64,000 nucleotides of DNA from CAIWHR01 sp963726775. Lineage in GTDB: Bacteria; Pseudomonadota; Gammaproteobacteria; Burkholderiales; Casimicrobiaceae. Shown piece after piece: positions 19,406 to 28,055 of the stretch. A program made the translations under genes and the position numbers. Below the pieces are notes generated by a model. The model was not told the origin of the DNA, did no database searches, and saw nothing but the letters and a program-made list of their open reading frames with translations. Location: contig CAVSDL010000009.1 of the NCBI GenBank assembly GCA_963726775.1, positions 1 through 64,000 on the forward strand. The letters run 5' to 3'. Every line of letters starts with the position of its first letter. Position 1 is the first letter of the stretch.

Positions 19406-20338
19406 ATGAGCGAACGCCGCAAAGTCATCATCACCTGCGCCGTCACGGGCAGCATCCATACGCCGTCGATGTCGCCGTACCTGCCGGTCACGCCGCAGGA
19501 GATCGCGGAGGCGGCCGTCGGCGCGGCGGAAGCCGGCGCCGCCATCGTGCACCTGCACGCGCGCCACCCGGTCGACGGCAGCCCCACGCAGGATCCGAAG
19601 TACTTTCGCGAATTCGCGCCGGAGATCCGGAAGCGCTCGAACGTGGTCCTCAATTTCACGACCGGCGGCGCGGCGACGATGACCATCGACGAGCGTCTGC
19701 AGCCGGCGCTGCAGCTCAAGCCCGAAGTCGCTTCGCTCAACATGGGTTCGATGAATTTCGGGCTGTACCCGATGCTGCAGCGCTACACCGAGTTCAAGCA
19801 CGCGTGGGAGCGGACCTATCTCGCGACCTCCGACGAGCGGATCTTCAAGAACACGTTCAAGGACATCGAGCACATCCTGACGTCCTGCGCGGCGAACCGC
19901 ACGCGCTTCGAGATCGAGTGCTACGACATCGGGCATCTGTACACGGCGAAGCATTTTCTCGACCGCGGCGTAGTGAAGCCGCCGCTCTTCATCCAGAGCG
20001 TGTTCGGCATCCTGGGCGGCATCGGCGGGCATCCCGAGGATGTCGTGCACATGAAGCGCACCGCCGATCGTCTCTTCGGCGACCAGTACCGCTGGAGCGT
20101 GCTCGGCGCCGGGCGCAATCAACTGCCCATCGCGGCGATGGCGGTCGCCATGGGCGGCAATCTGCGCGTTGGCCTCGAGGATAGCCTGTGGCTTGGGCCG
20201 GGCAAGCTTGCCGAATCGAACGCCGCGCAGGTGCGCGCGGCGCGGCAGATCGTCGAAGGGCTGGGGCTGGAGGTCGCGACCCCTGACGACGCGCGGAAGA
20301 TCCTGGGCCTGAAGGGCGGGTCGAACGTGGGGTTCTGA
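19406..20338 (+). CDS. 3-keto-5-aminohexanoate cleavage (BKACE/DUF849) family enzyme
   Basis: A 310-residue zinc-dependent BKACE enzyme. 'KVIITCAVTGSIHTPS' at the N-terminus, the metal ligands in 'IVHLHARHPVDG', 'LNFTTGG' and 'SVFGILGGIGGH' are hallmarks. The family condenses a beta-keto acid with acetyl-CoA to give acetoacetate and a new acyl-CoA (Kce in lysine fermentation, dehydrocarnitine cleavage, many others). The exact beta-keto acid cannot be read from sequence. As the last gene of the Liv-transporter operon, directly after a 3-hydroxy acid dehydrogenase, it supports a route 3-hydroxy acid to 3-keto acid to acyl-CoA. Confidence 0.92.
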   Translation: MSERRKVIITCAVTGSIHTPSMSPYLPVTPQEIAEAAVGAAEAGAAIVHLHARHPVDGSPTQDPKYFREFAPEIRKRSNVVLNFTTGGAATMTIDERLQPALQLKPEVASLNMGSMNFGLYPMLQRYTEFKHAWERTYLATSDERIFKNTFKDIEHILTSCAANRTRFEIECYDIGHLYTAKHFLDRGVVKPPLFIQSVFGILGGIGGHPEDVVHMKRTADRLFGDQYRWSVLGAGRNQLPIAAMAVAMGGNLRVGLEDSLWLGPGKLAESNAAQVRAARQIVEGLGLEVATPDDARKILGLKGGSNVGF

Positions 20339-20441
20339 CGCGGCGAGTTGAGGCGCACTGCTACGCGTCTGCAGTTCTGCAGAGTCAATAGCCTCGGCCG
20401 GCCGTTCGGATGAATAACTGTTAGACGACCAAGGAGAGCAT

Positions 20442-20903
20442 ATGTTGCGCGGCTCTTGTCTCTGTGGTGGTGTCCGTTTTGAGGTTCACGGCGCTGTCCG
20501 CGAAATCGGCAACTGTCACTGCTCTCAATGCCGCAAAGCCTACGGTTCGGCATTCGGAACCGTGGCCGTTGTTTCCAAAGCCGACTTTTCGTATGCATTA
20601 GGGCAAGAACTCATCGCCGCCTTCAAAGCAACGGCGCGCGTTACGCGTTACCACTGCAGGAAGTGCGGATCACCCCTGCCCATTTGCGAAGAGTGGGACA
20701 ATCTTGTCGGCATCCCGGCCGGGCTCTTGGACGATGACCCCAAGTGCAAACCCTCATCGCACATATTCACTGCCTCCAAGGCCGAGTGGTGGGACATTAC
20801 CGACGAGCAACCTCAGTTCGAAGCGTGGCCTCCCGACCAAGACATGAACGAGAGAGCCAGGCACCTCAAGGGCAGCAGGAGCAGTGACCGAGGAGCCGCC
20901 TGA
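20442..20903 (+). CDS. GFA (glutathione-dependent formaldehyde-activating enzyme-like) family protein
   Basis: A 153-residue protein of the Gfa/centromere-V fold. The zinc ligands are clear: 'GSCLCGGVRFEV' (CxC-type), 'NCHCSQCRK' and 'YHCRKCGSP'. Family members bind zinc and often adopt a glutathione-linked role, though most are of unknown function; 'GFA' is a family label only. A strong SD (AAGGAGAG) precedes the ATG. The gene and the divergent-looking methyltransferase beyond it are lower in GC than the flanking catabolic and helicase genes, suggesting a small acquired segment. Confidence 0.85.
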   Translation: MLRGSCLCGGVRFEVHGAVREIGNCHCSQCRKAYGSAFGTVAVVSKADFSYALGQELIAAFKATARVTRYHCRKCGSPLPICEEWDNLVGIPAGLLDDDPKCKPSSHIFTASKAEWWDITDEQPQFEAWPPDQDMNERARHLKGSRSSDRGAA

Positions 20904-21171
20904 CCGCCCCATCGAACGGAGAGCCTACGGCAAGCCGGCTGCGGTTGCTCATGCCCAAGCTCGCACATCCGTTGTGATTCAACGGGGCGGTATACATCGT
21001 CTCCAATGTGATCGATGATCCCTAGCGCGAATTCGAGCATTCTGGATGGGAGCGCGCGGCCCCCTCCTACGCGAACTACGTTCGGGGCGGCGACGGAACT
21101 GTTCGCGTTTTCGCTACTCGAGCCGGTCGGTATTCGAAAACACATGGATTCGCTCGATGTGGCGCACGTCA
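20904..21171. other. Gene-free stretch between GFA and methyltransferase genes
   Basis: No convincing reading frame. It contains an imperfect long inverted repeat: cgcccc...aacgga near 20908-20924 against tccgttgtgattcaacggggcg near 20967-20990. It might act as a bidirectional terminator for the two converging genes, but there is no clear T-run. Confidence 0.3.
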
Positions 21172-22014
21172 CTATGCCCGATGGGCGACGATACGGGCAC
21201 CCCCGAGTTGCCCAGTCGTATACAGACTGACGAAGAAACTGTAGGCACGGTCCCAGCTCTCTCCCCTCGCCTCGCCGAATTTTGCAACGGTGGTTACGCG
21301 CAAAGAGCGGTACATCGCCAGCCGATCCACAAGTATGCGGGTCCATTCGTCCGCGAGATCTTCGACCTGTACGTCATCGCAGCCAGAATCTTGCAAGAGC
21401 TTGCGATAACCGCTGATCGTCTCCACTGACGGATATGCCATTTCGTCGCGGAGCCTCCCCAGGTCGCGGTCATCCAGCCTGCCGCGCTGCACGATATCGG
21501 TGAATGCGATACGGCCGCCGGACCTGACGACTCGTGCGCATTCTGCGATCAGGCGCGGCTTGTCGGGCACGTGTACGAACGCCTCCTGGGAAACAGCCAC
21601 ATCGAACGCACCGTCGGCAAACGGCACTGCCAATGCGTTTCCGCAGCGAAACTTGACCTTCTCGTCGAGCAGGACCAGCGCTGTCAAACGGTTCGCAGCC
21701 TGACACCGGCTCTCGGTCAACTCAAGTCCGGTGACGCGACAACCGATCCGGTGCGCAAGCCAGCGTGCCGGCCCGCCTAGGCCACTGCATACGTCCAACA
21801 CATGATCCGATTGCGTGATGCCCGCCTTGCTCGCGAGCACGTTGTTCGCTTCAACGCCACCGTAATGATCCTGATCGTGTGGACTAAGGTCGTCCTGCGT
21901 CAGATTCTCGAGATCGATACTTGACTGGCGCAACGCATGCAGTATTTGATCCTCGTTGATTGGATGGCTTTCGTAGAACTGGGTAACGGCGTTCGTGACC
22001 GCCTCGTTCGCCAA
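21172..22014 (-). CDS. Class I SAM-dependent methyltransferase
   Basis: A ~280-residue methyltransferase of the Methyltransf_11 type. Motif I 'VLDVCSGLGGPARWLA', the acidic loop 'CRVTGLELTESRC', 'GNALAVPFADGAFDVAVSQ' and 'VVRSGGRIAFTDIVQRG' are all visible. The N-terminal ~60 residues ('VTQFYESHP' and 'DDLSPHDQDHYGGVEAN') resemble the sarcosine/dimethylglycine N-methyltransferase subgroup that makes glycine betaine, but the substrate is not proven. The TTG at 22014 is preferred to the TTG at 22035 because GGAG lies 9 bases before it. Lower GC than its neighbours; no operon partners. Confidence 0.85.
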   Translation of the reverse strand: MANEAVTNAVTQFYESHPINEDQILHALRQSSIDLENLTQDDLSPHDQDHYGGVEANNVLASKAGITQSDHVLDVCSGLGGPARWLAHRIGCRVTGLELTESRCQAANRLTALVLLDEKVKFRCGNALAVPFADGAFDVAVSQEAFVHVPDKPRLIAECARVVRSGGRIAFTDIVQRGRLDDRDLGRLRDEMAYPSVETISGYRKLLQDSGCDDVQVEDLADEWTRILVDRLAMYRSLRVTTVAKFGEARGESWDRAYSFFVSLYTTGQLGGARIVAHRA

Positions 22015-22201
22015 TTTGTTTTCTCCTAGGCGCAATGGAGAGTCGACGCAAGATCCTCGCGTTGGGGCTGCCCATCTGACGGGCTTAGCTTACGCCCTCA
22101 CGCGGGCCATTGAACATCTGTTTCGGTGAGGTTCGACCGTCTGCAACGGGTAGCAACGGCCTTTCGCAAGTCCCGAAAACAAACGGTCGTCGAAGCGTCC
22201 G

Positions 22202-24714
22202 CTAGGTCTCCTCCGCGGCGCGCTCGAGCGCCGCGACCATCCGGGCCACGCGCGCTTCGAGCGCCTCGCTCGTAAATTCCTCGCGAAACATCTCGACCAG
22301 CAGCGGAAACGCGAACGGCGTGGGACGCGCGGGGCGCGTCAGGAGCTACGCGGCTACCGCGCAGGCGCGCGAGCGCCGCGGCGATGCGCGGCGCTTCGAG
22401 GCGACGCTCCAGCACTTCGCGCACCGCCTGCTTCAGCAGCAGGTTGTCGGCGTCGAACTCGGCGAAGACTTCGTAGAGCAGCGCCGAGGACGCCTGCAGA
22501 TGCCGCGCCGGGTTGGGTTCGCCGGGATAGCCCTGGAAGACGAGGCCCGCGACGCGCGCGATCTCGCGGAACTGGCGGCGACCGAGCTCCGCGGCGTTGA
22601 GGCCGGCGAGGATATCCGCTTCGACGCCGGACGCCGCGAGCAAACGGCCCAGGTCGCCGATGGTAAGCGGCACCGGTGTCGATGAGAGCAGGCCGAAACC
22701 GTAATCGTTGGCGGTCAGGCTGAAGGTGCGCGGTGTCGCCCGCGACAGCCGGTACGAGAACAGCGTGGCGAGACCAAGGTGTGCGAGGCGGCCTTCGAAC
22801 GGGTAGAAGAAGAGGCCGTGGCCCTCGCGCGTCGCGATCGCCTCGACCAGCCATTCGTTCGCGGCCGGCAGGCCCGACCAGCGCCGCTGCAATTCGAGCA
22901 GCGGCCGCACCAGGACGAGTTCCGGTGTCGCGTACTCGCCGCGCGCCGCGGCGGCGATCAGCCGGCGCGTCGCCGTCGCGAGTTGTGTGGACAGCGCCAT
23001 CGGGCCGCCGGCCCAGCGCGGAACCAACGCGGCACGCGCCTTGGCCGGTTTCACCCACGCGGTCAGCTCGCGCACGCGGACGGAGCTCGAGCACGCGGCC
23101 CGCGAAAACGAAGCAATCACCCACCGCGAGTCGCGCGATGAACCCTTCCTCGACATGGCCCAGCGCCTTGCCGTTGGCGAAGCGCACGGTGATGCTCGAT
23201 TCGGACACGATCGTCCCGATGCCGATCCGGTGCCGGCGCGCGATCCGTGCGTCGGGAACGCGCGCGATGCCGTCGTCATCGACGACGACGCGACGGTATT
23301 CGGGATAGGCGTTGAGACTCGCGCCACCGTGGACGACGAAGTCCATCGCGAATTGCCATTCGTCGTCGGTGAGGTCGCGGTACGCGTGCGCACCCCGGAC
23401 TTCGGCGCGGAGCAGCTCCGGTCGGAACCCGCCGCCCAGCGCGCAGGTGACGAGATGCTGCACCAGGACATCGAGCGGCTTCGCGAGCGGCAGGCGCGCC
23501 TCGATCGCGCGTGCACCCGCGGCTTCGCGCGCGGCCGCGGCCTCGATCAATTCGAGCGCCTGCGTCGGGACGACGGTGACGCGCGACGTCGCGCCGGGCT
23601 GGTGGCCGCTGCGGCCCGCGCGCTGCAGGAGGCGCGCCACGCCTTTCGGGCTGCCGATCTGCAGCACCTGGTCGACGGGCGTGAAATCGACGCCGAGATC
23701 GAGACTCGACGTGCAGACCACGGCGCGCAGTTTCGCGCGCCGCAGGCCATCTTCGACCCAGTCGCGCACCTCGCGCTCGAGCGAACCGTGATGCAGCGCG
23801 ATCCGTCCCGCCCAATCGGGCCGTGCGTCGAGAATCGCCTGGTACCAGATCTCGGTCTGCGAGCGGACGTTGGTGAAGACCAGCGTCGTCTTGGCGCGGT
23901 CGATCGCGCGGATCACTTCGGGAAGAAGCCGGAGGCCGATGTGTCCCGCCCACGGGAAGCGCTCGATGGTGCGTGGCCGCAGGCTGTCGATGACGGTTGC
24001 CTTGGCGTCTTCGCCCCTGACGATCGCGGCGCGATCCCGACGGCTCGGGCCGACGAGCGCCGCGAGCGCGTCGTCGAGATTCGCGAGGGTGGCCGACAGA
24101 CCCCACACGCGCAACCCGGGGCGCGCGCCCGAGAGGCGCGCGAGCGCCAGCTCCGTCTGTACGCCGCGTTTGGTCGACAGCAGTTCGTGCCATTCGTCGA
24201 CGACGACTGCATCGAGACCGGCGAAGCGCTCGCGCCAGTCGGCCCGCGCCAGGAAGAGCGTCAGGCTCTCCGGCGTGGTGACAAGCGCCGTCGGCAGCCG
24301 CTTGCTTTGGCGCGCGCGGGCGCCGGCCGTGGTGTCGCCGGTGCGCACGTCGACGGTCCAGTGGGGCTGCAGCGCCGCGGCCGCTCCGGCGATGGCGAGA
24401 CCCGTGTCGGCGGCCAAGGCGCGGAGCGGCGTGATCCACAGCAGCGTCAACGGCGGCGGTTTGTCCGGCGCGCCCGCGGGGCCCAGCGCCAGCGACGGCA
24501 GCGCCGCAGCGTAGGTCTTGCCCATGCCCGTCGGCGCGTGCACGAGCCCTGACGCGCCGCGTGCGTACGCGGCCCAGACCTCTTCCTGAAACGGGAACGG
24601 CCTGAATCCCTGAAGCGCGAACCACGCGCGAACGGCGGCGAAAGCGGCGGCGCCATCAACCGGAACCGGCGGAATACGTCCCCCGGATGTTGAATTTTCG
24701 GGTTGCAGCGGCAC
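22202..24714 (-). CDS. Lhr-type ligase-associated DEXH-box helicase (two frameshifts)
   Basis: A superfamily 2 helicase of about 835 residues. Walker A 'HAPTGMGKTYAAAL', the diagnostic DEWH box in 'VVVDEWHELLSTKRG', 'WGLSATLANLDDAL', 'TLVFTNVRSQTEIW' and the motif VI region 'LQRAGRSGHQPG' are intact in the first frame. The frame shifts near 23083 (an extra base in 'ctccgtccgcg' would otherwise read 'VLELVRVRELTAWVK') and again near 22345, ending 'ALERAAEET' at 22202. Both behave as one inserted base. This is the helicase of the ligase-associated repair set that also names PdeM (8534-9265). Start is uncertain: the frame is open to 24825, but a GTG at 24714 avoids overlap with the divergent patatin gene. 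Confidence 0.85.
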
Positions 24715-24772
24715 GGATCGCAGCGTAACTTGAAATTCGAGCAAACGGACGTAGCGCGGTGAAGGAGACAGC

Positions 24773-26921
24773 GTGGAGGCGGGTAATCGCGATTCGACAA
24801 TGGATGCGCCGAGCGGCGGCGCCACGGATCGCTGGCTGGCCGGATGGCTCTGGCTGCGCGCATTGGGGCGCGTGCTGTGGCTCGCCCGCTTTTCCGTCGC
24901 CGCGGTCGCACTCGGCGCCTACGCGCTGCTCGCCAACGACCAGACGCAGGAAGTGCTGCGCGAATTCGCGTCGGACGACGGGCTCGCGAGCGATGCGTTC
25001 GAGCTCACCGCGTTTGCCCTTGCCAACCTGCTGTGGTGCTGGAACAGCTGGTCGTGGGCACGCACGCTGACGAGCCTGCGCTTTCCGGAGTATTCGCCGC
25101 CGCAGCCGCCCGAAATGGCGCTGCGCGTCTGGGTGCCCCGCGTGCTCGGCTGGACACCGGCGTTCATCGTTCCCCTGGCGCTGATGCGGGCGGCGGCGGC
25201 GTTCGCCCAGTCGCCGCTGCCGACCCCGGTACGCATCTACTGGCTCGCCGGCGCGTTCTTCGCCGGTGCGGTGGCGTTCGTGGCATGGACGCTCGCGCGT
25301 CGACAACTCGGCGGCGTCGACGCGGTCGAAGTTGCCGCATCGGCACCGTATACGATCCGCACGCTGCCGCGCTTCGACTTGAAGTCGGGACTCGTGACCT
25401 CGATCGTCACGATCGTCATGTTCCTGCTGTTCCTCGTCGCGCCGGCAGATACCGCACCCTGGTTCGGCGCGGCGGCGATCCTGCTGGCCGCGCTGGCCGC
25501 GTGGATCCCTTTCGGCAGCGTGCTGGTCGTCGGCTCGCGCTACCTGCACGGCGTGCCGCTGTTCCTCCTCCTGCTGATGCTGGCGGCGCTGTTCAGCTTC
25601 TGGAACGACAACCACGCGGTTCGGGTCCTGGCCGAGGAACGACGACCGGCGGCGGATGAAGGCGCGCGCTGCCGCGACGGCGGCGGGGCCGCCGGCCGAC
25701 CGTCACGTTACCCGTTGTGCGACTACGCGCTGCAATGGATCGAATCGCGCCGCGCCGAAATCGAGGCGGGCGAACGGACCCTATCCTGTCTATCTGGTTG
25801 CAGCCGGCGGCGGCGGTATCCGCGCTGCCTACTGGACAGCGGGGATCCTCACCTCGTTGCAGGACCGGGATCCGCACTTTGCGCGGCACACGTTCGCGAT
25901 CAGCGGAGTCTCCGGCGGGAGCTTCGGCGCGATGGCGTTCGTCGGTCTCGCGACCGGCGGCGACGCCTGCCGGGTGACGTCCGGCGAACTGCCGGCGGCA
26001 TGGCCGCTCGCCGCGCAGGCCTCGGTGCTCCTTGCCGGCGATTTCCTCGCGCCGTCGCTCGGCGCAATGCTGTACCCCGATCTCGTGCAGCGCTTCTTCC
26101 CGGTCGCTGTGCCCCGCGCGGACCGGGCGCTCGCTTTCGAGGAACGCTGGGAGAATCGCTGGCGCGAAATGGTCGGCGACGACTGGCTCGCGCAGTCGTA
26201 CGAAGCGCTCTCGCCGCCGGCGCCCGAATGCGACCGGCCGCTCCTGCTGCTCAACGCGACGACCGTCGCCGGCGGCAAGCGCGCGCTCGTCGCGCCGCTG
26301 CCGGTGACGCCGCAGGAGTTCCCGGACGCGATCGACGTGCGCAGCATCGTCCCCCTGGGGATGCGCAAGAGCACCGCCGCGCATCTGTCGGCGCGGTTCA
26401 TGTACGTAAGCCCGGCCGCGACGGTGCCTGCCACAACGCGCGGAGGCACGTGGGGTCATCTGGTCGATGGAGGTTATTTCGAGAATTCCGGCACGGCGAC
26501 GCTGACCGATGTGCTGACGCTCTTCGATCGCGCTGCGGCGGACGCCGGAATTGCGGAGCGAATCGTCCCGGTAGTGCTGCTGCTCGGCAACGATCCGCAC
26601 GCGCCGCGCGTCGAGGACGATCCGACGCGTTCGCCGCCGCCCCCGATCGAGCCGCCGCCGCTCGCGGGCCTGGTCGAAACGCGGGCGCCGATCGAAGCGT
26701 TGCTCAACGCGCGCGAGGGCCGCGGCGCGCAGGCACAGGCCGGGATCAAGCGCGCCGTCGAATGGCGCGGCAGCGGGCGGCCGCAGGGTCGCGTCGTGTT
26801 CTATCAGCCCTTCGACAACGGCATCCCGCTGCCTCTGGGCTGGATGCTGTCGGCATCGGCGATGCGCGATCTCGACGCGCAGATTGCGTCGCAGATCGAA
26901 ACCAGGGCGGCGCGGCATTGA
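24773..26921 (+). CDS. Membrane-anchored patatin-like phospholipase (frameshifted)
   Basis: The N-terminal ~280 residues contain about seven hydrophobic segments (for example 'VALGAYALLAND', 'FFAGAVAFVAWTLA', 'SIVTIVMFLLFLVAP'), so the protein is anchored in the inner membrane. A patatin domain follows: oxyanion hole 'AAGGGGIRAAYW', nucleophile elbow 'ISGVSGGSFGAM' (GxSGG) and catalytic Asp in 'HLVDGGYFENSG'. The frame breaks at about 25780 between '...RRAEIEAGER' and 'GPYPVYLVAAGGGG'; one extra base explains it. Total length would be about 715 residues. The GTG start at 24773 has GGAG 6 bases before it. Likely a lipid acyl hydrolase; substrate unknown. Convergent with the C45 hydrolase gene. 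Confidence 0.85.
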
Positions 26922-26937
26922 TGCCGCCGCCCACAAC

Positions 26938-28029
26938 TCACGGCAGTATCCACTCCCAACGGCCGGCGCAGGGTGCGTCGGGCGAGAACTGGAGCGCCGG
27001 AGTCCGGCAATCGTAGACCGCGCAGGACAGCGTTTGCACATTGCGATCGGTGTCGTGCCGGCACAGGCCGGCGCTGGCGCTGTCGCCGTGCCGGCTCATC
27101 AGCGCGCGAATCCCGTCGAGCTCGAAGGGAACCGGCATTGCGCGAAGCGCGTGCTCCAGAGTGGCAAGGCGGGCGCGCGAGCTGCGGATCGAGACATCGT
27201 CGGACGGCGCCAGATCGAGCCCGTGCAAACGGTCGGTGACGAAATGATTGGTCCTCGCGACGAAGCCGCTGTCTCCCGGCTCCTCGGCGGCAACCGCGCT
27301 GTGGGCGAGTTCGATCGCCGCGACGGCCCCGCTTGCGTCGCCCATCAGCAATGTCCCGCCACCCGCGTGACGCACACGGAAGACGAGCGCCACGGCTTCG
27401 GAGACCGTCGCGCATTCGCGCAGGATGCGCGTCATCAGGAAGCTGCGCAGCCAGCCATCGCCATGATCGAACGTCCTGATCTGGGTGTCGGCCACCGCGA
27501 GCCCGTCCGTGTTCATCCCGCTCGAATAGGCCCCGGGGCTGCCGAGGCTGCCGACGCAAAGCACCCGTCGTCCGCCCCAATCGGGGTCCTGGTGCCGGAA
27601 TACGCACTGCAGGCCGCCGTGGGCACCCCGGAAGTCCCGGTTCTTGACGACAACGGGCCCGGAGATGCCGCGTGGTGCGGCCCATGCGGTGCAGCCATCG
27701 GCGGGCGCCGGCGCGACGGCGAGATCGGCGATCACGCTGCCGTACAGATACGCGAACAGGGCATCGGCGGCGAGGCCGAAGCCTTCGGCGATGCCCTGCA
27801 CTTCGACGTAGCCGTCCGGGTCGTGGTCGCGGGTGAAGGCATGCTGCGCGTCCAGCCATTCGACGACCTGCGGGGCGGCCAGTGCAGGCCCGAGCCTGCG
27901 CAACCGTCGCGTGACGACGACCATCACGTCGGCGACGCGGTCCGGGCAGAGTTCGGCCTGCTGGCGTCCGCGGTCGTAGGCCGAGCCGGAGAGATCGAGG
28001 ACGCGAGTGGCGGAGGGCTCGGCGGTCAT
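26938..28029 (-). CDS. C45 family autoproteolytic acyltransferase/hydrolase
   Basis: A 363-residue Ntn-hydrolase of the acyl-CoA:6-aminopenicillanate acyltransferase (AAT) family. The self-cleavage/nucleophile Cys is Cys113 in 'PADGCTAWAAP'; 'PVVVKNRDF' and 'SGMNTDGLAVADTQI' also fit the family. It is translated as a precursor that cuts itself before Cys113. Members hydrolyse linear amides or transfer acyl groups. The gene begins 26 bases after the stop of the fused indolepyruvate oxidoreductase, whose product would be an arylacetyl-CoA, a plausible acyl donor for an AAT-like enzyme (inference). Confidence 0.85.
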   Translation of the reverse strand: MTAEPSATRVLDLSGSAYDRGRQQAELCPDRVADVMVVVTRRLRRLGPALAAPQVVEWLDAQHAFTRDHDPDGYVEVQGIAEGFGLAADALFAYLYGSVIADLAVAPAPADGCTAWAAPRGISGPVVVKNRDFRGAHGGLQCVFRHQDPDWGGRRVLCVGSLGSPGAYSSGMNTDGLAVADTQIRTFDHGDGWLRSFLMTRILRECATVSEAVALVFRVRHAGGGTLLMGDASGAVAAIELAHSAVAAEEPGDSGFVARTNHFVTDRLHGLDLAPSDDVSIRSSRARLATLEHALRAMPVPFELDGIRALMSRHGDSASAGLCRHDTDRNVQTLSCAVYDCRTPALQFSPDAPCAGRWEWILP

Positions 28030-28055
28030 GGAATGGATTTGTACAGCAGCCCGGA

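Noticed and set aside
20415..20440. Possible integron attC core (gttagac) before the GFA gene
   Set aside because: No matching RYYYAAC partner at the right distance and no second site after the gene, although 'attcaac' occurs at about 20980.
20813..21346. Minus-strand frame spanning the GFA/methyltransferase gap
   Set aside because: Overlaps both real genes, has no SD, and does not resemble a family.
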